Below are positions 1 through 8,310 of a stretch of 47,776 bases of DNA, one piece after another; position 1 is the stretch's first letter; each line of letters starts with the position of its first letter. The translations under genes and the position numbers were made by a program. The notes beneath the pieces are model-generated. The model was given only the letters and a program-made list of their open reading frames with translations. It was not told the origin of the DNA and ran no database searches. Source of the stretch: Bacillota bacterium (GTDB lineage: Bacteria; Bacillota; Bacilli; Bacillales_A; Planococcaceae); the NCBI GenBank assembly GCA_023405135.1, contig JAEXYZ010000061.1, forward strand, positions 1 to 47,776. The letters are read 5' to 3'.

Positions 1-2
1 CG

Positions 3-42
3 AGTAGTTTGTCAAAGGCTCTTTTCACTTTGACAAGCTACT
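3..42. repeat. Long hairpin at the window edge
   Basis: Bases 3-17 pair with 28-42 over 15 bp (one G-T wobble) around a 10-nt loop. No T-run follows on the plus strand, so it is not a classical forward terminator. It could belong to the 3' region of the gene to the left (aspS in B. subtilis, by synteny) or to a reverse-strand transcript. The rest of 43-330 is AT-rich and shows no gene or motif I can name. Confidence 0.5.
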
Positions 43-332
43 TGGGATGTGGAACACTCCATGAATGGTTGTTGCGCAGAACAAAAACTTAATTTTTTTG
101 TGTCCAAAATCTTGACGTAGATCCATCCAATGCAGTAGAAGCCATAGAATAAAAGCTATTATGTATACTTAGTTCATATAGCAAGTGTGATTGTTAATTA
201 AGTAATATTTAGTTTATTTCAAAAGGTCTACTAAAGTTAGTTCTATTTATATAAAAAAATGAAAGAAATTTAGGAATAAAGGTTTAAATAAGTATAATTA
301 CGAAAAAAAATTAATATTTTAGTTATTTTATA

Positions 333-361
333 TTGAAAATTCAGATAATTATTGTTAATAT
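333..361 (+). promoter_or_regulatory. Sigma-A-type promoter of the 6S RNA
   Basis: TTGAAA (333-338), a 17-nt spacer and TAATAT (356-361). The predicted start, about 368-371, falls exactly where the closing stem of the 6S RNA begins. Confidence 0.55.
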
Positions 362-368
362 AAATTTA

Positions 369-565
369 ACACGAATCCTAAAATAATTTATGAATGCAGT
401 TTAACTGTTTTGACCGAACAATAAATCGTCGGGAATCCATATTTTGTCTTGGCAAACAAGCCCTGCAACTGGACGAGGGAAGTTTAAAGAGATGAAGAGG
501 ATACCCACCTGCAAGGGAAGCGGGTTCAAAACGATGTTACGTGCATTTAATTTTGGGATTCGTCC
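369..565 (+). ncRNA. bsrA: 6S RNA (RNA polymerase regulator)
   Basis: No ORF fits here, but the ends fold together. 372-384 (CGAATCCTAAAAT) pairs with 550-562 with one G-U wobble, and just inside AATGCA (393-398) pairs with TGCATT (542-547). That gives a long rod of about 190 nt with an interior open region, the size and shape of 6S RNA. A matching promoter lies immediately upstream and a strong terminator immediately downstream. In B. subtilis bsrA (6S-1) sits directly upstream of the tcdA homologue yrvM, as here. 6S RNA binds sigma-A RNA polymerase holoenzyme and serves as template for short product RNAs. The identification rests on structure plus synteny; end positions are good to a few nucleotides. 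Confidence 0.75.
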
Positions 566-569
566 TGCT

Positions 570-602
570 AAAACTCTTCTACTTATGTAGAAGAGTTTTT
601 AT
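570..602 (+). terminator. Intrinsic terminator of the 6S RNA gene
   Basis: Perfect 13-bp stem, 570-582 with 587-599, TTAT loop, 3' arm ending in a T-run. Confidence 0.85.
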
Positions 603-695
603 TATTTTCATTTCATTTTAACTGAATTGCAATTCAAACCATTAATATAAATTGGAAATATCTTTTCTGTATACAATTCATCTTTTGATACAAAT

Positions 696-724
696 TTACA
701 GTATAGAATACTATATGTTATAAT
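696..724 (+). promoter_or_regulatory. Promoter of tcdA
   Basis: TTACAG (696-701), 17-nt spacer, TATAAT (719-724); predicted start about 20-30 nt before the tcdA ribosome binding site. Confidence 0.5.
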
Positions 725-759
725 TCCGAGTAGTAAAATATAGATTGAGAGGCAAAAAT

Positions 760-1521
760 ATGTTACATCAGTTTTCAAGAAATGAACTCGCTATCGGAAA
801 AGAAGGGCTTGAAACATTAAAAAGTAAAACAGTAGCTATTTTAGGAATTGGTGGAGTTGGCTCATTTGCTGCGGAGGCTTGTGCTCGTAGCGGTGTTGGT
901 CGTATTGTTTTAGTTGACAAAGATAATGTAGATATTACAAATGTAAATCGTCAATTAGTTGCGTATCTTTCAACAGTTGGAAAATCAAAATCAGCTGTTA
1001 TGAAAGAACGTATTGCAGATATAAACCCGGAATGTGAAGTTATTGATATGCACATGTTCTATACAGAAGAGACTTATGAAAAATTCTTCGATCAAGGAAT
1101 TGATTATGTTATTGATGCATCTGATACAGTAATGTACAAAATACACCTTATGAAAGAATGTTTAAAAAGAGGTATTCCAATTATCTCAAGTATGGGTGCT
1201 GCGAATAAAATGGATCCTACTAGATTCCAAATTGCTGATATTTCAAAAACACATACGGATCCACTTGCAAAAGTAATTCGTACTAAACTGCGAAAAGAAG
1301 GCATAAAAAAAGGTGTGACAGTTGTATTTTCAGATGAATCACCAATTGTAGTTCGTCCAGACGTTGTGGAAGAAGTAGGAAACCCAAATGCACAAATTCG
1401 AAAGGCAAAAATGCCACCGTCGTCTAATGCGTTTGTTCCATCAGTGGTCGGCTTAATTGCAGCAAGCTGGGTAATTAATCAAATTTTAAAAGACATTCAC
1501 ATTACAAGAGTTCAACAATAA
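760..1521 (+). CDS. tcdA: tRNA threonylcarbamoyladenosine dehydratase
   Basis: Belongs to the E1-like/ThiF superfamily that uses ATP to cyclise t6A37 of ANN-decoding tRNAs to cyclic t6A. The 253-aa protein has the nucleotide-binding GIGGVG at 29-34, the acidic D53 ending the next strand, and the family signature DITNVNRQ at 58-65. I chose the ATG at 760 over an upstream in-frame TTG (745) because GAGAGG lies 7 nt before the ATG and the N-terminus MLHQFSRNELAIGKEG is the conserved family start. It has its own promoter and terminator, so it is monocistronic. It is YrvM by synteny with 6S RNA upstream and rarA/cymR downstream. Confidence 0.93.
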   Translation: MLHQFSRNELAIGKEGLETLKSKTVAILGIGGVGSFAAEACARSGVGRIVLVDKDNVDITNVNRQLVAYLSTVGKSKSAVMKERIADINPECEVIDMHMFYTEETYEKFFDQGIDYVIDASDTVMYKIHLMKECLKRGIPIISSMGAANKMDPTRFQIADISKTHTDPLAKVIRTKLRKEGIKKGVTVVFSDESPIVVRPDVVEEVGNPNAQIRKAKMPPSSNAFVPSVVGLIAASWVINQILKDIHITRVQQ

Positions 1522-1534
1522 TTTCTATAACAGA

Positions 1535-1575
1535 TGTAGATGAAGTTAAAGTCAGCTTTATCTACATTTTTTTAT
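1535..1575 (+). terminator. Terminator of tcdA
   Basis: TGTAGAT...ATCTACA stem with an inner AAAG/CTTT extension, followed by a run of seven T. Confidence 0.75.
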
Positions 1576-1938
1576 TTTGTCTTAAAAAGTTTAATTAAAA
1601 AAGCAATGTATCCAAAAGTATAGCAGTAGATGAAATGGTATAAAAGTGTTGGTAAAAGTCTAATCAATTAGGTTTTCATTTTGTAAATACTAAACTTTCT
1701 AATTAAATAAAAAAATTTTTCTTGGAATATCATTATTGTTTTCATAAAATAGTATATTTCGACAAAAAATGATTGTAATATATCTATAGGGAAAAGTTAA
1801 ATTATTCTAAAAAAACGGCTATTTTTCACAATTATATCGCACTTTTTTCTTTACTTTTTATTTTCAGAATCATCATTTGGATATTATTGTTATAGTATTC
1901 TTACATAAGTTTAAAGGGGAATAAGGGGGAGATTTAAA
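1576..1938. other. 363-bp AT-rich intergenic region with a Spo0A-box-like site
   Basis: No coding frame or RNA structure is evident. The one recognisable motif is TTCGACAA at 1758-1765, the reverse complement of the Spo0A box core TTGTCGAA, followed by further A residues as in strong boxes. No convincing sigma-A promoter was found before the 173-aa gene. Confidence 0.4.
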
Positions 1939-2460
1939 ATGTCAGCTAAAGTTTCAAATACAAATAAAGCTTTAAATCTGTTACAACTGAAAGAAACTAT
2001 GGATGAAATCGTTTTTGACTACATTGATTCAACACAAAAGTGGGAAAAAGCTTATGAAGAAATTGATGAATTATTAAATAATACAGTTAACTTTTATAAT
2101 AATCATGTCATTAAAGAAGGAGGGGTGCCTAAACAAAATACGTATTGGGTTTTGTTTATGGATATTGCCTCAAAGCTAATCTATTTCCATACAATGGCAT
2201 ATTACCAATTGAAGAAACAACAAAATTTAGATGTATCGAAAGAAGTATTACAATTATATAAAATAGCGGCAAACTGTATACCTGATGTTCGAAAGCTAGC
2301 TAATGCTGAATTTTTGATTGAAGTAGCACAAAGATATGAGGAAATTGAATTATATAATGGTAAGCAAGGCGAATTTGAACGAATAATCCTTGAACAAAAC
2401 AATCGAGCAAATGATTGTATTAACGCTTTTCGTAAATTTACGAATATATATAAAAAATGA
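1939..2460 (+). CDS. Uncharacterised 173-aa helical protein
   Basis: I do not recognise this gene. The start is well supported by AAGGGGGAG 8 nt before the ATG. The product is soluble and acidic, predicted almost wholly helical, with no signal peptide, membrane segment or metal-binding cluster. The middle (about 66-94) is aromatic-rich (YWVLFMD, YFHTMAYYQ) and could be a helical-bundle core. It is monocistronic, between tcdA and a chemoreceptor, with its own terminator. A Spo0A-box-like site lies 175 bp upstream, so stationary-phase or sporulation control is possible but unproven. Confidence 0.75.
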   Translation: MSAKVSNTNKALNLLQLKETMDEIVFDYIDSTQKWEKAYEEIDELLNNTVNFYNNHVIKEGGVPKQNTYWVLFMDIASKLIYFHTMAYYQLKKQQNLDVSKEVLQLYKIAANCIPDVRKLANAEFLIEVAQRYEEIELYNGKQGEFERIILEQNNRANDCINAFRKFTNIYKK

Positions 2461-2466
2461 TGTTAG

Positions 2467-2508
2467 AAAGACGGAGAAATTGATTTATCGAATTTTCCGT
2501 CTTTTTAT
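2467..2508 (+). terminator. Terminator of the 173-aa gene
   Basis: AAAGACGG/CCGTCTTT stem extended by GAAATT/AATTTT, followed by TTTT. Confidence 0.75.
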
Positions 2509-2696
2509 ATGAAAATGTTGAATTTATATATTAAATTACATTAAATCTCTTTAAGATGTATGTAACATATTTATGGTCGATTGTTATTTTTTAGGATAAT
2601 TTATAATTGTAATAAGATAGGGCTTATTGAAAATATTTAAGGAGAAATAAAGGATACCTTACTTTACGCAACCACGTATAATATTGAAAATATTCG

Positions 2697-2723
2697 GAAA
2701 GTTACGTAAAATTATGCTGATAT
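2697..2723 (+). promoter_or_regulatory. Sigma-D (motility) type promoter of the chemoreceptor
   Basis: GAAA (2697-2700), exactly 15 nt, GCTGATAT (2716-2723). The B. subtilis sigma-D consensus is TAAA-N15-GCCGATAT, so one mismatch in each element. It ends 48 nt before a chemotaxis gene, where such a promoter is expected. Confidence 0.6.
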
Positions 2724-2771
2724 ACGTTTAGTATATTATATTATTTCTGAAATACTTAAGGGGGCCTGGAA

Positions 2772-4937
2772 ATGGGTTTTTTTGGATGGCTAATTTTTAA
2801 GGAAGGATTTCCTCTTTGGTGGTCGTATAAAATTAATCAATCTACTAAACATCATAAAGAGGAAATATTTGAGAGCATTGCAAAAACAAGGGTCAATCTT
2901 TTACAAGATTGGGCGAAGGATCGGTGGGTATCACTAGATTCAAGAGCTGAAGAAATTTTGCACATTGCACCTAACGGAATCAATACATATTTAGAGCAAT
3001 CAAAAAATAAAAGCACATATTTTACTGAGCTGTTTTTATTAAATGAAAAAAGTGAAGTGTTTGCATCTAGCTTTCAACAACATATTGGGACAAGTTATGG
3101 AATTGGTAAAACACCAATTTATGAAAAAGCAGTTTCAACTGTTTGGCAAACTAGTAAGCCTTTATTATATGGTCCTTATATTGATCCTGTTACATTAAAA
3201 ATTGGTCCTCGAACATCAAAATTCCATGATGAGGTAACCTTATTATTTTTACAACCTGTATTTAATAATGGAAGTGTGCAATATGTTATGGCAGCCCGTG
3301 TTCCAAATGATGCAATATCTGATTTAATACAGAGAGAAGCTGGCCATATTTATGAGGATTCTGGAGATAATTATTTATTTATGACAAAATCAAACCTAGA
3401 TCCTTCCATACAGCCAGGTATTGCATTGTCCCGTAGTCGATTTGAAGATGAAGCATTTACTTTAGGGGAAAATTTAAAATCAGGCATAGATACTAAGCAT
3501 TGGGGCGTTGTAAAAATTAATCGTCATACTGAATTCGAAATACGTTTCACAGATCCCGCAACAAATGAATTACATCCTGGTGTTGCTAATACAATTAAAA
3601 ATGGTTCCAATTTATTTGTAGAGTTCCCTGGCTATTCAGATTATCGCCATATTCCTGTAATTGGTAAAGGTGTGACTTTCCAAATGCCACATAGTCCAGA
3701 TATATGGGGAATGATGTGTGAAGCTGATTTAGAAGAAGTTTATCGTACTCGTTCAATTGGCTATCGACTTGGACTTAGTTTTGTTGCATTTATGATGATT
3801 AACATTGCATTATTCCAACTATTATCAGCATTAGAGTTTCTTCCACCTATTGCGATTCTTGTTATTAATATAATTTATGGAATAGGTGCTGCAGTGTACT
3901 TCACAAAGAAACAATTAAAACCGATCATCAACCGAATCAACAATGTGACTGGAATGATACAAACGATAGCTGAGGGAGAAGGCGATTTAACAATCAGAAT
4001 GGATAAAAAAATGCTTTCAAATGATGAAACCGGTGAAATGGGTCGATGGATTAATAACTTCATCGATTCACAGGCAAAACTTATTGAAAAAGTAAAAAGC
4101 TCAACTGACAATGTCCAAACAACGAATACTAGATTACGTCAACATACAATACATGTTGGACAAAGCTCACAACAACTGATTGAACAAATGAATGAAATGT
4201 TTGTTACAATCCAACATCAACTTGAAGATGTTCGACATGCAATGAAGCAAGTTGATCAAATTAGTCATACGATGGGGCAAATGGAGCAGCAATCTACGGA
4301 GCAATTAGCAGCTGCACAAGATCAAGTGGTAGGTATTGATGTGAAAATGAATGAAATTGTTACAAAGGTTCGTGAAACATTAAATCTTACTTCTACTTTT
4401 ATGGAATCTTCTACAAGCATTAGTCGAGTAGTTGTAACAATAAATGCAATTGCTGAACAAACAAACTTGTTAGCGTTAAATGCATCGATTGAAGCTGCAA
4501 GAGCTGGGGAGCACGGAAAAGGCTTTGCAGTTGTTGCAGATGAAATTAGAAAATTAGCTGCACAAACAAAATTTGCTACAGAAGAAATTAATGATACATT
4601 GAAGCTAATAGAGGATAATTCAAAATTAATTCAAAATGCTATTGAAAGTAACAGTATTGAGGTTGAAAAAGGTTCAGAATATATTCATGTTGTACGAGAT
4701 GTGTTAGCAAACATGTCGAATGAGCCGTCAAAGCAAATGAACGTGACAGAACAAATGCGCGATATTATACAAAACATTGCTGTAGGAAGTGAACAAAATG
4801 TTCGAGTTGTTGAAAACGTAGAAGATTCAATGAAGAAAATGGTCGAATTAATTAAAAGTGCACATCAAGATACAGAACGAAGTGCATTGCTAGTTGGAAC
4901 ACTCGCGCAAACAGTATCTAAATTTCATATAGATTAA
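2772..4937 (+). CDS. Methyl-accepting chemotaxis protein
   Basis: Chemoreceptor of 721 aa. The C-terminal signalling domain (about 430-721) contains the highly conserved hairpin tip near 553-600 (INAIAEQTNLLALNASIEAA, then AGEHGKGFAVVADEIRKLA), which contacts CheA/CheW. A HAMP-like linker (about 380-430, ending GEGDLTIRMD) precedes it. Residues 30-325 form a large sensor region with Cache-like features (SKPLLYGPYIDP). Two hydrophobic segments lie in mid-protein (about 331-352 and 357-377), whereas the N-terminus has only a short, Trp-rich hydrophobic stretch (1-17). Typical receptors instead have a transmembrane helix on each side of the sensor. AAGGGGG lies 7 nt before the ATG. The ligand cannot be inferred. 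Confidence 0.88.
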   Translation: MGFFGWLIFKEGFPLWWSYKINQSTKHHKEEIFESIAKTRVNLLQDWAKDRWVSLDSRAEEILHIAPNGINTYLEQSKNKSTYFTELFLLNEKSEVFASSFQQHIGTSYGIGKTPIYEKAVSTVWQTSKPLLYGPYIDPVTLKIGPRTSKFHDEVTLLFLQPVFNNGSVQYVMAARVPNDAISDLIQREAGHIYEDSGDNYLFMTKSNLDPSIQPGIALSRSRFEDEAFTLGENLKSGIDTKHWGVVKINRHTEFEIRFTDPATNELHPGVANTIKNGSNLFVEFPGYSDYRHIPVIGKGVTFQMPHSPDIWGMMCEADLEEVYRTRSIGYRLGLSFVAFMMINIALFQLLSALEFLPPIAILVINIIYGIGAAVYFTKKQLKPIINRINNVTGMIQTIAEGEGDLTIRMDKKMLSNDETGEMGRWINNFIDSQAKLIEKVKSSTDNVQTTNTRLRQHTIHVGQSSQQLIEQMNEMFVTIQHQLEDVRHAMKQVDQISHTMGQMEQQSTEQLAAAQDQVVGIDVKMNEIVTKVRETLNLTSTFMESSTSISRVVVTINAIAEQTNLLALNASIEAARAGEHGKGFAVVADEIRKLAAQTKFATEEINDTLKLIEDNSKLIQNAIESNSIEVEKGSEYIHVVRDVLANMSNEPSKQMNVTEQMRDIIQNIAVGSEQNVRVVENVEDSMKKMVELIKSAHQDTERSALLVGTLAQTVSKFHID

Positions 4938-4982
4938 TAAAATGGTTGTTCGAAGTAATAGAACAGCTTAGAAAGTGAATTT

Positions 4983-5030
4983 AGAGGGGAATCCAAAATT
5001 AATAATTTTGAATCACCCTCTTTGTTTTAT
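4983..5030 (+). terminator. Terminator between the chemoreceptor and rarA
   Basis: AGAGGG...CCCTCT stem with inner CCAAAATT/AATTTTGA pairing (a few mismatches), then TTTGTTTTAT. It serves the chemoreceptor; the reverse strand lacks a T-run. Confidence 0.65.
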
Positions 5031-5041
5031 TTACATATCAA

Positions 5042-6328
5042 TCAATCTTTATTTTTAAACGATTTTAATTTGTCATAGATTGCAGCCATACGTTTCTCTT
5101 CCCCCGCGATTACAGGTTTATAAAACTCAACATTGGCTAAATTATCCGGTAAATATTGTTGATTTACCCAACCTCCAAATGTTCCAATTGGATAATCGTG
5201 TGGGTATTGATAACCAACATGCCCTAAAGCCTTACTTCCAGCGTAGTGACTATCTCTTAAGTGAAGTGGAATATCACCAGTTTTCCCTTCATTAATTGCT
5301 GCTATTGCCGCATCAAGGGCTGAATAAGCCGAATTCGACTTAGGAGAGAGACACATTTCAACTACGGCGTTTGCTAAAGGAATTCGTGCTTCTGGTAATC
5401 CCAATGTTTTAGCAGCCTCAGTCGCAGCATAGACGTGAGCACCGACAGCAGAATTAGCAAGGCCGATATCCTCATAAGCCATAACAAGCAATCTCCTACA
5501 AACAGCGATTAAATCACCATTTTCAAGCAAATGAGCTAAATAATATAGAGCTGCATTTGGATCGCTTCCTCTTACTGATTTTTGAAGTGCGGATAATAAA
5601 TTATAAAAATGTGAACCACCTTTATCTCCATAAACGCCAATTCGTTTAGATAAATGTTCAATAATGTGGTCCTCTACGATTGATTTTCCATCTTGTTCAT
5701 CAGATGCAAAATAGACAGATTCAAGTAATGTTAAAGCCTTTCTTGCATCACCATTTGCTGCTAGTGCAATTTTATCAAGTTGCTCACTTGTGATCACAAT
5801 GTCATATTTGCCGAGCCCTCGTTCTTCATCATGAAGAGCATTTGAAAGTAATTGTGCAATATCTTCATGTGAATGTCGTTTCAGCTGAAGAATTTCTCCA
5901 CAACGAGATCGAATCGCAGGATTGACATCATGAAATGGATTTTCTGTCGTTGCTCCAATTAATACAATTGAGCCGTTTTCAACGTGTGGCAATAATGTGT
6001 CTTGTTGTAATTTATTAAAACGATGAATTTCATCTAGAAATAAAATAACTTTGCCTGCAAGTCTTGCCTCTGAAACGATTTGTTCTACATCCTTTTTTCC
6101 TGCATGGGTAGCATTTAATGAAAAAAAGGGCAGTTTTGAGCTCCCTGCAATCGCATAGGCAATCGAAGTTTTGCCAATCCCAGGTTCACCATATAAAAGC
6201 ATTGAAGGAACATGACCATTATTTATCATTTTGTAAAGTGCAGTATTTTTCCCGATAATGTGCTGCTGTCCAACAACTTCATTTAAATTGCGAGGGCGCA
6301 TTCGGTAGGCTAAAGGTTCATTTTGCAT
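5042..6328 (-). CDS. rarA: Replication-associated recombination protein A (MgsA/WRNIP1 family)
   Basis: AAA+ ATPase acting at stalled replication forks. The 428-aa protein has Walker A GEPGIGKTS at about 47-55, Walker B LFLDEIHRF near 96-104, the sensor-1 stretch GATTENP and the Arg-finger segment AIRSRCGEILQL. The C-terminal half carries the family tetramerisation region (KSVRGSDPNAALYYLAHLLE) and the near-C-terminal GHVGYQYPHDYP. Length is normal. The ATG is preceded by GGAGG at 8-nt spacing. It is YrvN by synteny and is transcribed away from cymR. Confidence 0.96.
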   Translation of the reverse strand: MQNEPLAYRMRPRNLNEVVGQQHIIGKNTALYKMINNGHVPSMLLYGEPGIGKTSIAYAIAGSSKLPFFSLNATHAGKKDVEQIVSEARLAGKVILFLDEIHRFNKLQQDTLLPHVENGSIVLIGATTENPFHDVNPAIRSRCGEILQLKRHSHEDIAQLLSNALHDEERGLGKYDIVITSEQLDKIALAANGDARKALTLLESVYFASDEQDGKSIVEDHIIEHLSKRIGVYGDKGGSHFYNLLSALQKSVRGSDPNAALYYLAHLLENGDLIAVCRRLLVMAYEDIGLANSAVGAHVYAATEAAKTLGLPEARIPLANAVVEMCLSPKSNSAYSALDAAIAAINEGKTGDIPLHLRDSHYAGSKALGHVGYQYPHDYPIGTFGGWVNQQYLPDNLANVEFYKPVIAGEEKRMAAIYDKLKSFKNKD

Positions 6329-6365
6329 ATGATTTCCTCCAAATATCTTTTTCCCTTAAACTCAC

Positions 6366-6374
6366 ATTATACCA
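6366..6374 (-). promoter_or_regulatory. Extended -10 promoter of rarA
   Basis: On the reverse strand the sequence reads TGGTATAAT, a perfect TATAAT with the TGn extension, about 40 bp before the rarA start. No good -35 is visible. Confidence 0.4.
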
Positions 6375-6587
6375 AACATCTATGGAACAAGAGTATTCAT
6401 TCGTATTATTTGCTTCCTGAAAAGGTTCTGAAGATAGAACTTCCATTTTAAAATTTGAAGCTTCAAATAGTTTCCTTACACGATAGTTTCCCTATATTAT
6501 ATTTATATTAGACCTTTTCCAAGTGGAATAAAAGGTGTTATGGTATACTTGAGCATATAAATGGACTAGAAAAATAGAGGTGTTATA

Positions 6588-7007
6588 ATGAAAATTTCTA
6601 CAAAAGGTCGATATGGACTAACAATTATGATTGAATTAGCGAAACGTTATGGAGATGGGCCGACTCCCCTGAGACAAATTGCCGCAGATAAAGATTTATC
6701 AGAAGCATATTTAGAGCAACTTGTGTCACCATTACGTATTGCTGGATTAGTTAAAAGTGTACGTGGTGCGTATGGTGGATATTTATTAGCTTTACCACCA
6801 AGTAAAATTTCAGCAGCGGATGTGATCAAAGTTTTAGAAGGTCCTATTCAGCCTGTTGAAGGGATCGAAAATGAGGAAGCAGCACAACAACAGCTATGGA
6901 TCAGAATTCGTGATGCAGTAAAAAATGTTCTTGATACAACAACAATTGAAGATTTAGCTAAATACAATGATGAAACAGATTTTGACGGCTATATGTTTTA
7001 TATATAA
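6588..7007 (+). CDS. cymR: Rrf2-family cysteine-metabolism regulator
   Basis: Winged-helix repressor of cysteine uptake and biosynthesis genes; in B. subtilis it acts in a complex with the cysteine synthase CysK. The 139-aa protein is close to B. subtilis CymR end to end: MKISTKGRYGLTIMIELAKR at the start, the helix-turn-helix and wing (AYLEQLVSPLRIAGLVKS and RGAYGGYLL), and the terminal DGYMFYI. It contains no cysteine, so it cannot hold the Fe-S cluster of IscR, which supports CymR over IscR. GAGGTG lies before the ATG. It stands just upstream of iscS, as in other Bacillales. Confidence 0.95.
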   Translation: MKISTKGRYGLTIMIELAKRYGDGPTPLRQIAADKDLSEAYLEQLVSPLRIAGLVKSVRGAYGGYLLALPPSKISAADVIKVLEGPIQPVEGIENEEAAQQQLWIRIRDAVKNVLDTTTIEDLAKYNDETDFDGYMFYI

Positions 7008-7149
7008 AACAAAGTACTTTTAAAGAGTATGAAAATGTTTGTGGTATTCGTTTCTAGAAACATATAAATTGATGCAAATAACTTCGAGTGCTAAAATAGT
7101 TTTCATACTTCTATAAATGTGCAAAAGTAAAAGGAGTTTTTGATTTACA

Positions 7150-8292
7150 ATGGAAACAATATATCTAGACCATGCCGCGACTTCACCTATGCATCCTACA
7201 GTAATTGAAGTGATGACGAAGGCAATGAATGAAGTATACGGTAATCCTTCGAGCATTCATACAGCAGGGCGTGCAGCGCGAAAGGTTTTAGATGATGCTC
7301 GCACAGTGCTAGCAAAGGCAATTGGTGCAAAAGATAATGAAATTATCATAACAAGTGGTGGTACTGAAGCTGATAATACCGCCATTTTTGGTGTTGCCTA
7401 TTCTCAAAAATCAAAGGGTAAGCATATTATTACAACTCAAATTGAACATCATGCAGTTTTAAATGCCTGTGAAAAGCTTGAAAAAGAAGGATTTGAAGTA
7501 ACTTATTTGCCAGTAGATATAGATGGAAGAATCTCTTTAGAACGTTTTAAATCAGAGCTTCGAGAAGATACAATCCTCGTAACGATTATGTATGGAAATA
7601 ATGAAGTAGGAACGATTCAGCCTATTTCTGAAATTGGAGAATTGTTAAAGGAACATCAAGCCATCTTCCATACAGATGCAGTTCAAGCTTTTGGCATTGA
7701 AAAACTAGATGTCGATTCTCTAAATGTTGATCTTTTAAGTGTATCAAGTCATAAATTAAATGGTCCAAAAGGTATTGGTTTCTTATATCAACGAACTGGT
7801 ACGCCAATAACAGCGACATTTTTAGGCGGTTCACAAGAAAAGAAAAGACGTGCAGGTACTGAAAATGTTCCCGCTGCTGTTGGATTTGCAAAAGCTGTGG
7901 AAATCTCTCAACAAGAAATTCAATCAAAACAAGAGAAGTATCGACAGTTCCGTAGATTATTTTTACAAGTCTTAGACAATGAAAACGTTGACTATAAAGT
8001 TAATAGTAATGGGAAACATACATTGCAGCATGTGTTAAATATTAGCTTTAAAGGGATGGAAGTAGAATCCTTTTTAGTGAATTTAGATATGTCTGGTGTA
8101 TATGCCTCAAGCGGTTCTGCATGTACTGCTGGTTCAATTGATCCTTCCCATGTGTTAGTATCGATGTTTGGACGTGAAGCGGAAGAGCTTCGTAATTCAA
8201 TCCGCTTTAGCTTTGGATTAGGGTTAACAGAAGAACTAATTATACAGGCAGCTGAACGAACGGCGAAAATTGTAAAAAGACTTGCGAACTAA
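7150..8292 (+). CDS. iscS: Cysteine desulfurase (tRNA-thiolation type)
   Basis: PLP enzyme that strips sulfur from cysteine as a persulfide. PLP-binding Lys202 lies in SSHKLNGPKG. The catalytic cysteine is C325 in SGSACTAGS, on the short loop typical of the NifS/IscS class. At 380 aa it is full length. AAAGGAG lies 11 nt before the ATG. Only 18 nt separate it from mnmA, and in B. subtilis the equivalent YrvO is the dedicated sulfur donor of MnmA, so these two genes form a tRNA 2-thiouridine module. Confidence 0.95.
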   Translation: METIYLDHAATSPMHPTVIEVMTKAMNEVYGNPSSIHTAGRAARKVLDDARTVLAKAIGAKDNEIIITSGGTEADNTAIFGVAYSQKSKGKHIITTQIEHHAVLNACEKLEKEGFEVTYLPVDIDGRISLERFKSELREDTILVTIMYGNNEVGTIQPISEIGELLKEHQAIFHTDAVQAFGIEKLDVDSLNVDLLSVSSHKLNGPKGIGFLYQRTGTPITATFLGGSQEKKRRAGTENVPAAVGFAKAVEISQQEIQSKQEKYRQFRRLFLQVLDNENVDYKVNSNGKHTLQHVLNISFKGMEVESFLVNLDMSGVYASSGSACTAGSIDPSHVLVSMFGREAEELRNSIRFSFGLGLTEELIIQAAERTAKIVKRLAN

Positions 8293-8310
8293 AAGAAAAA
8301 GGTGAAGATT

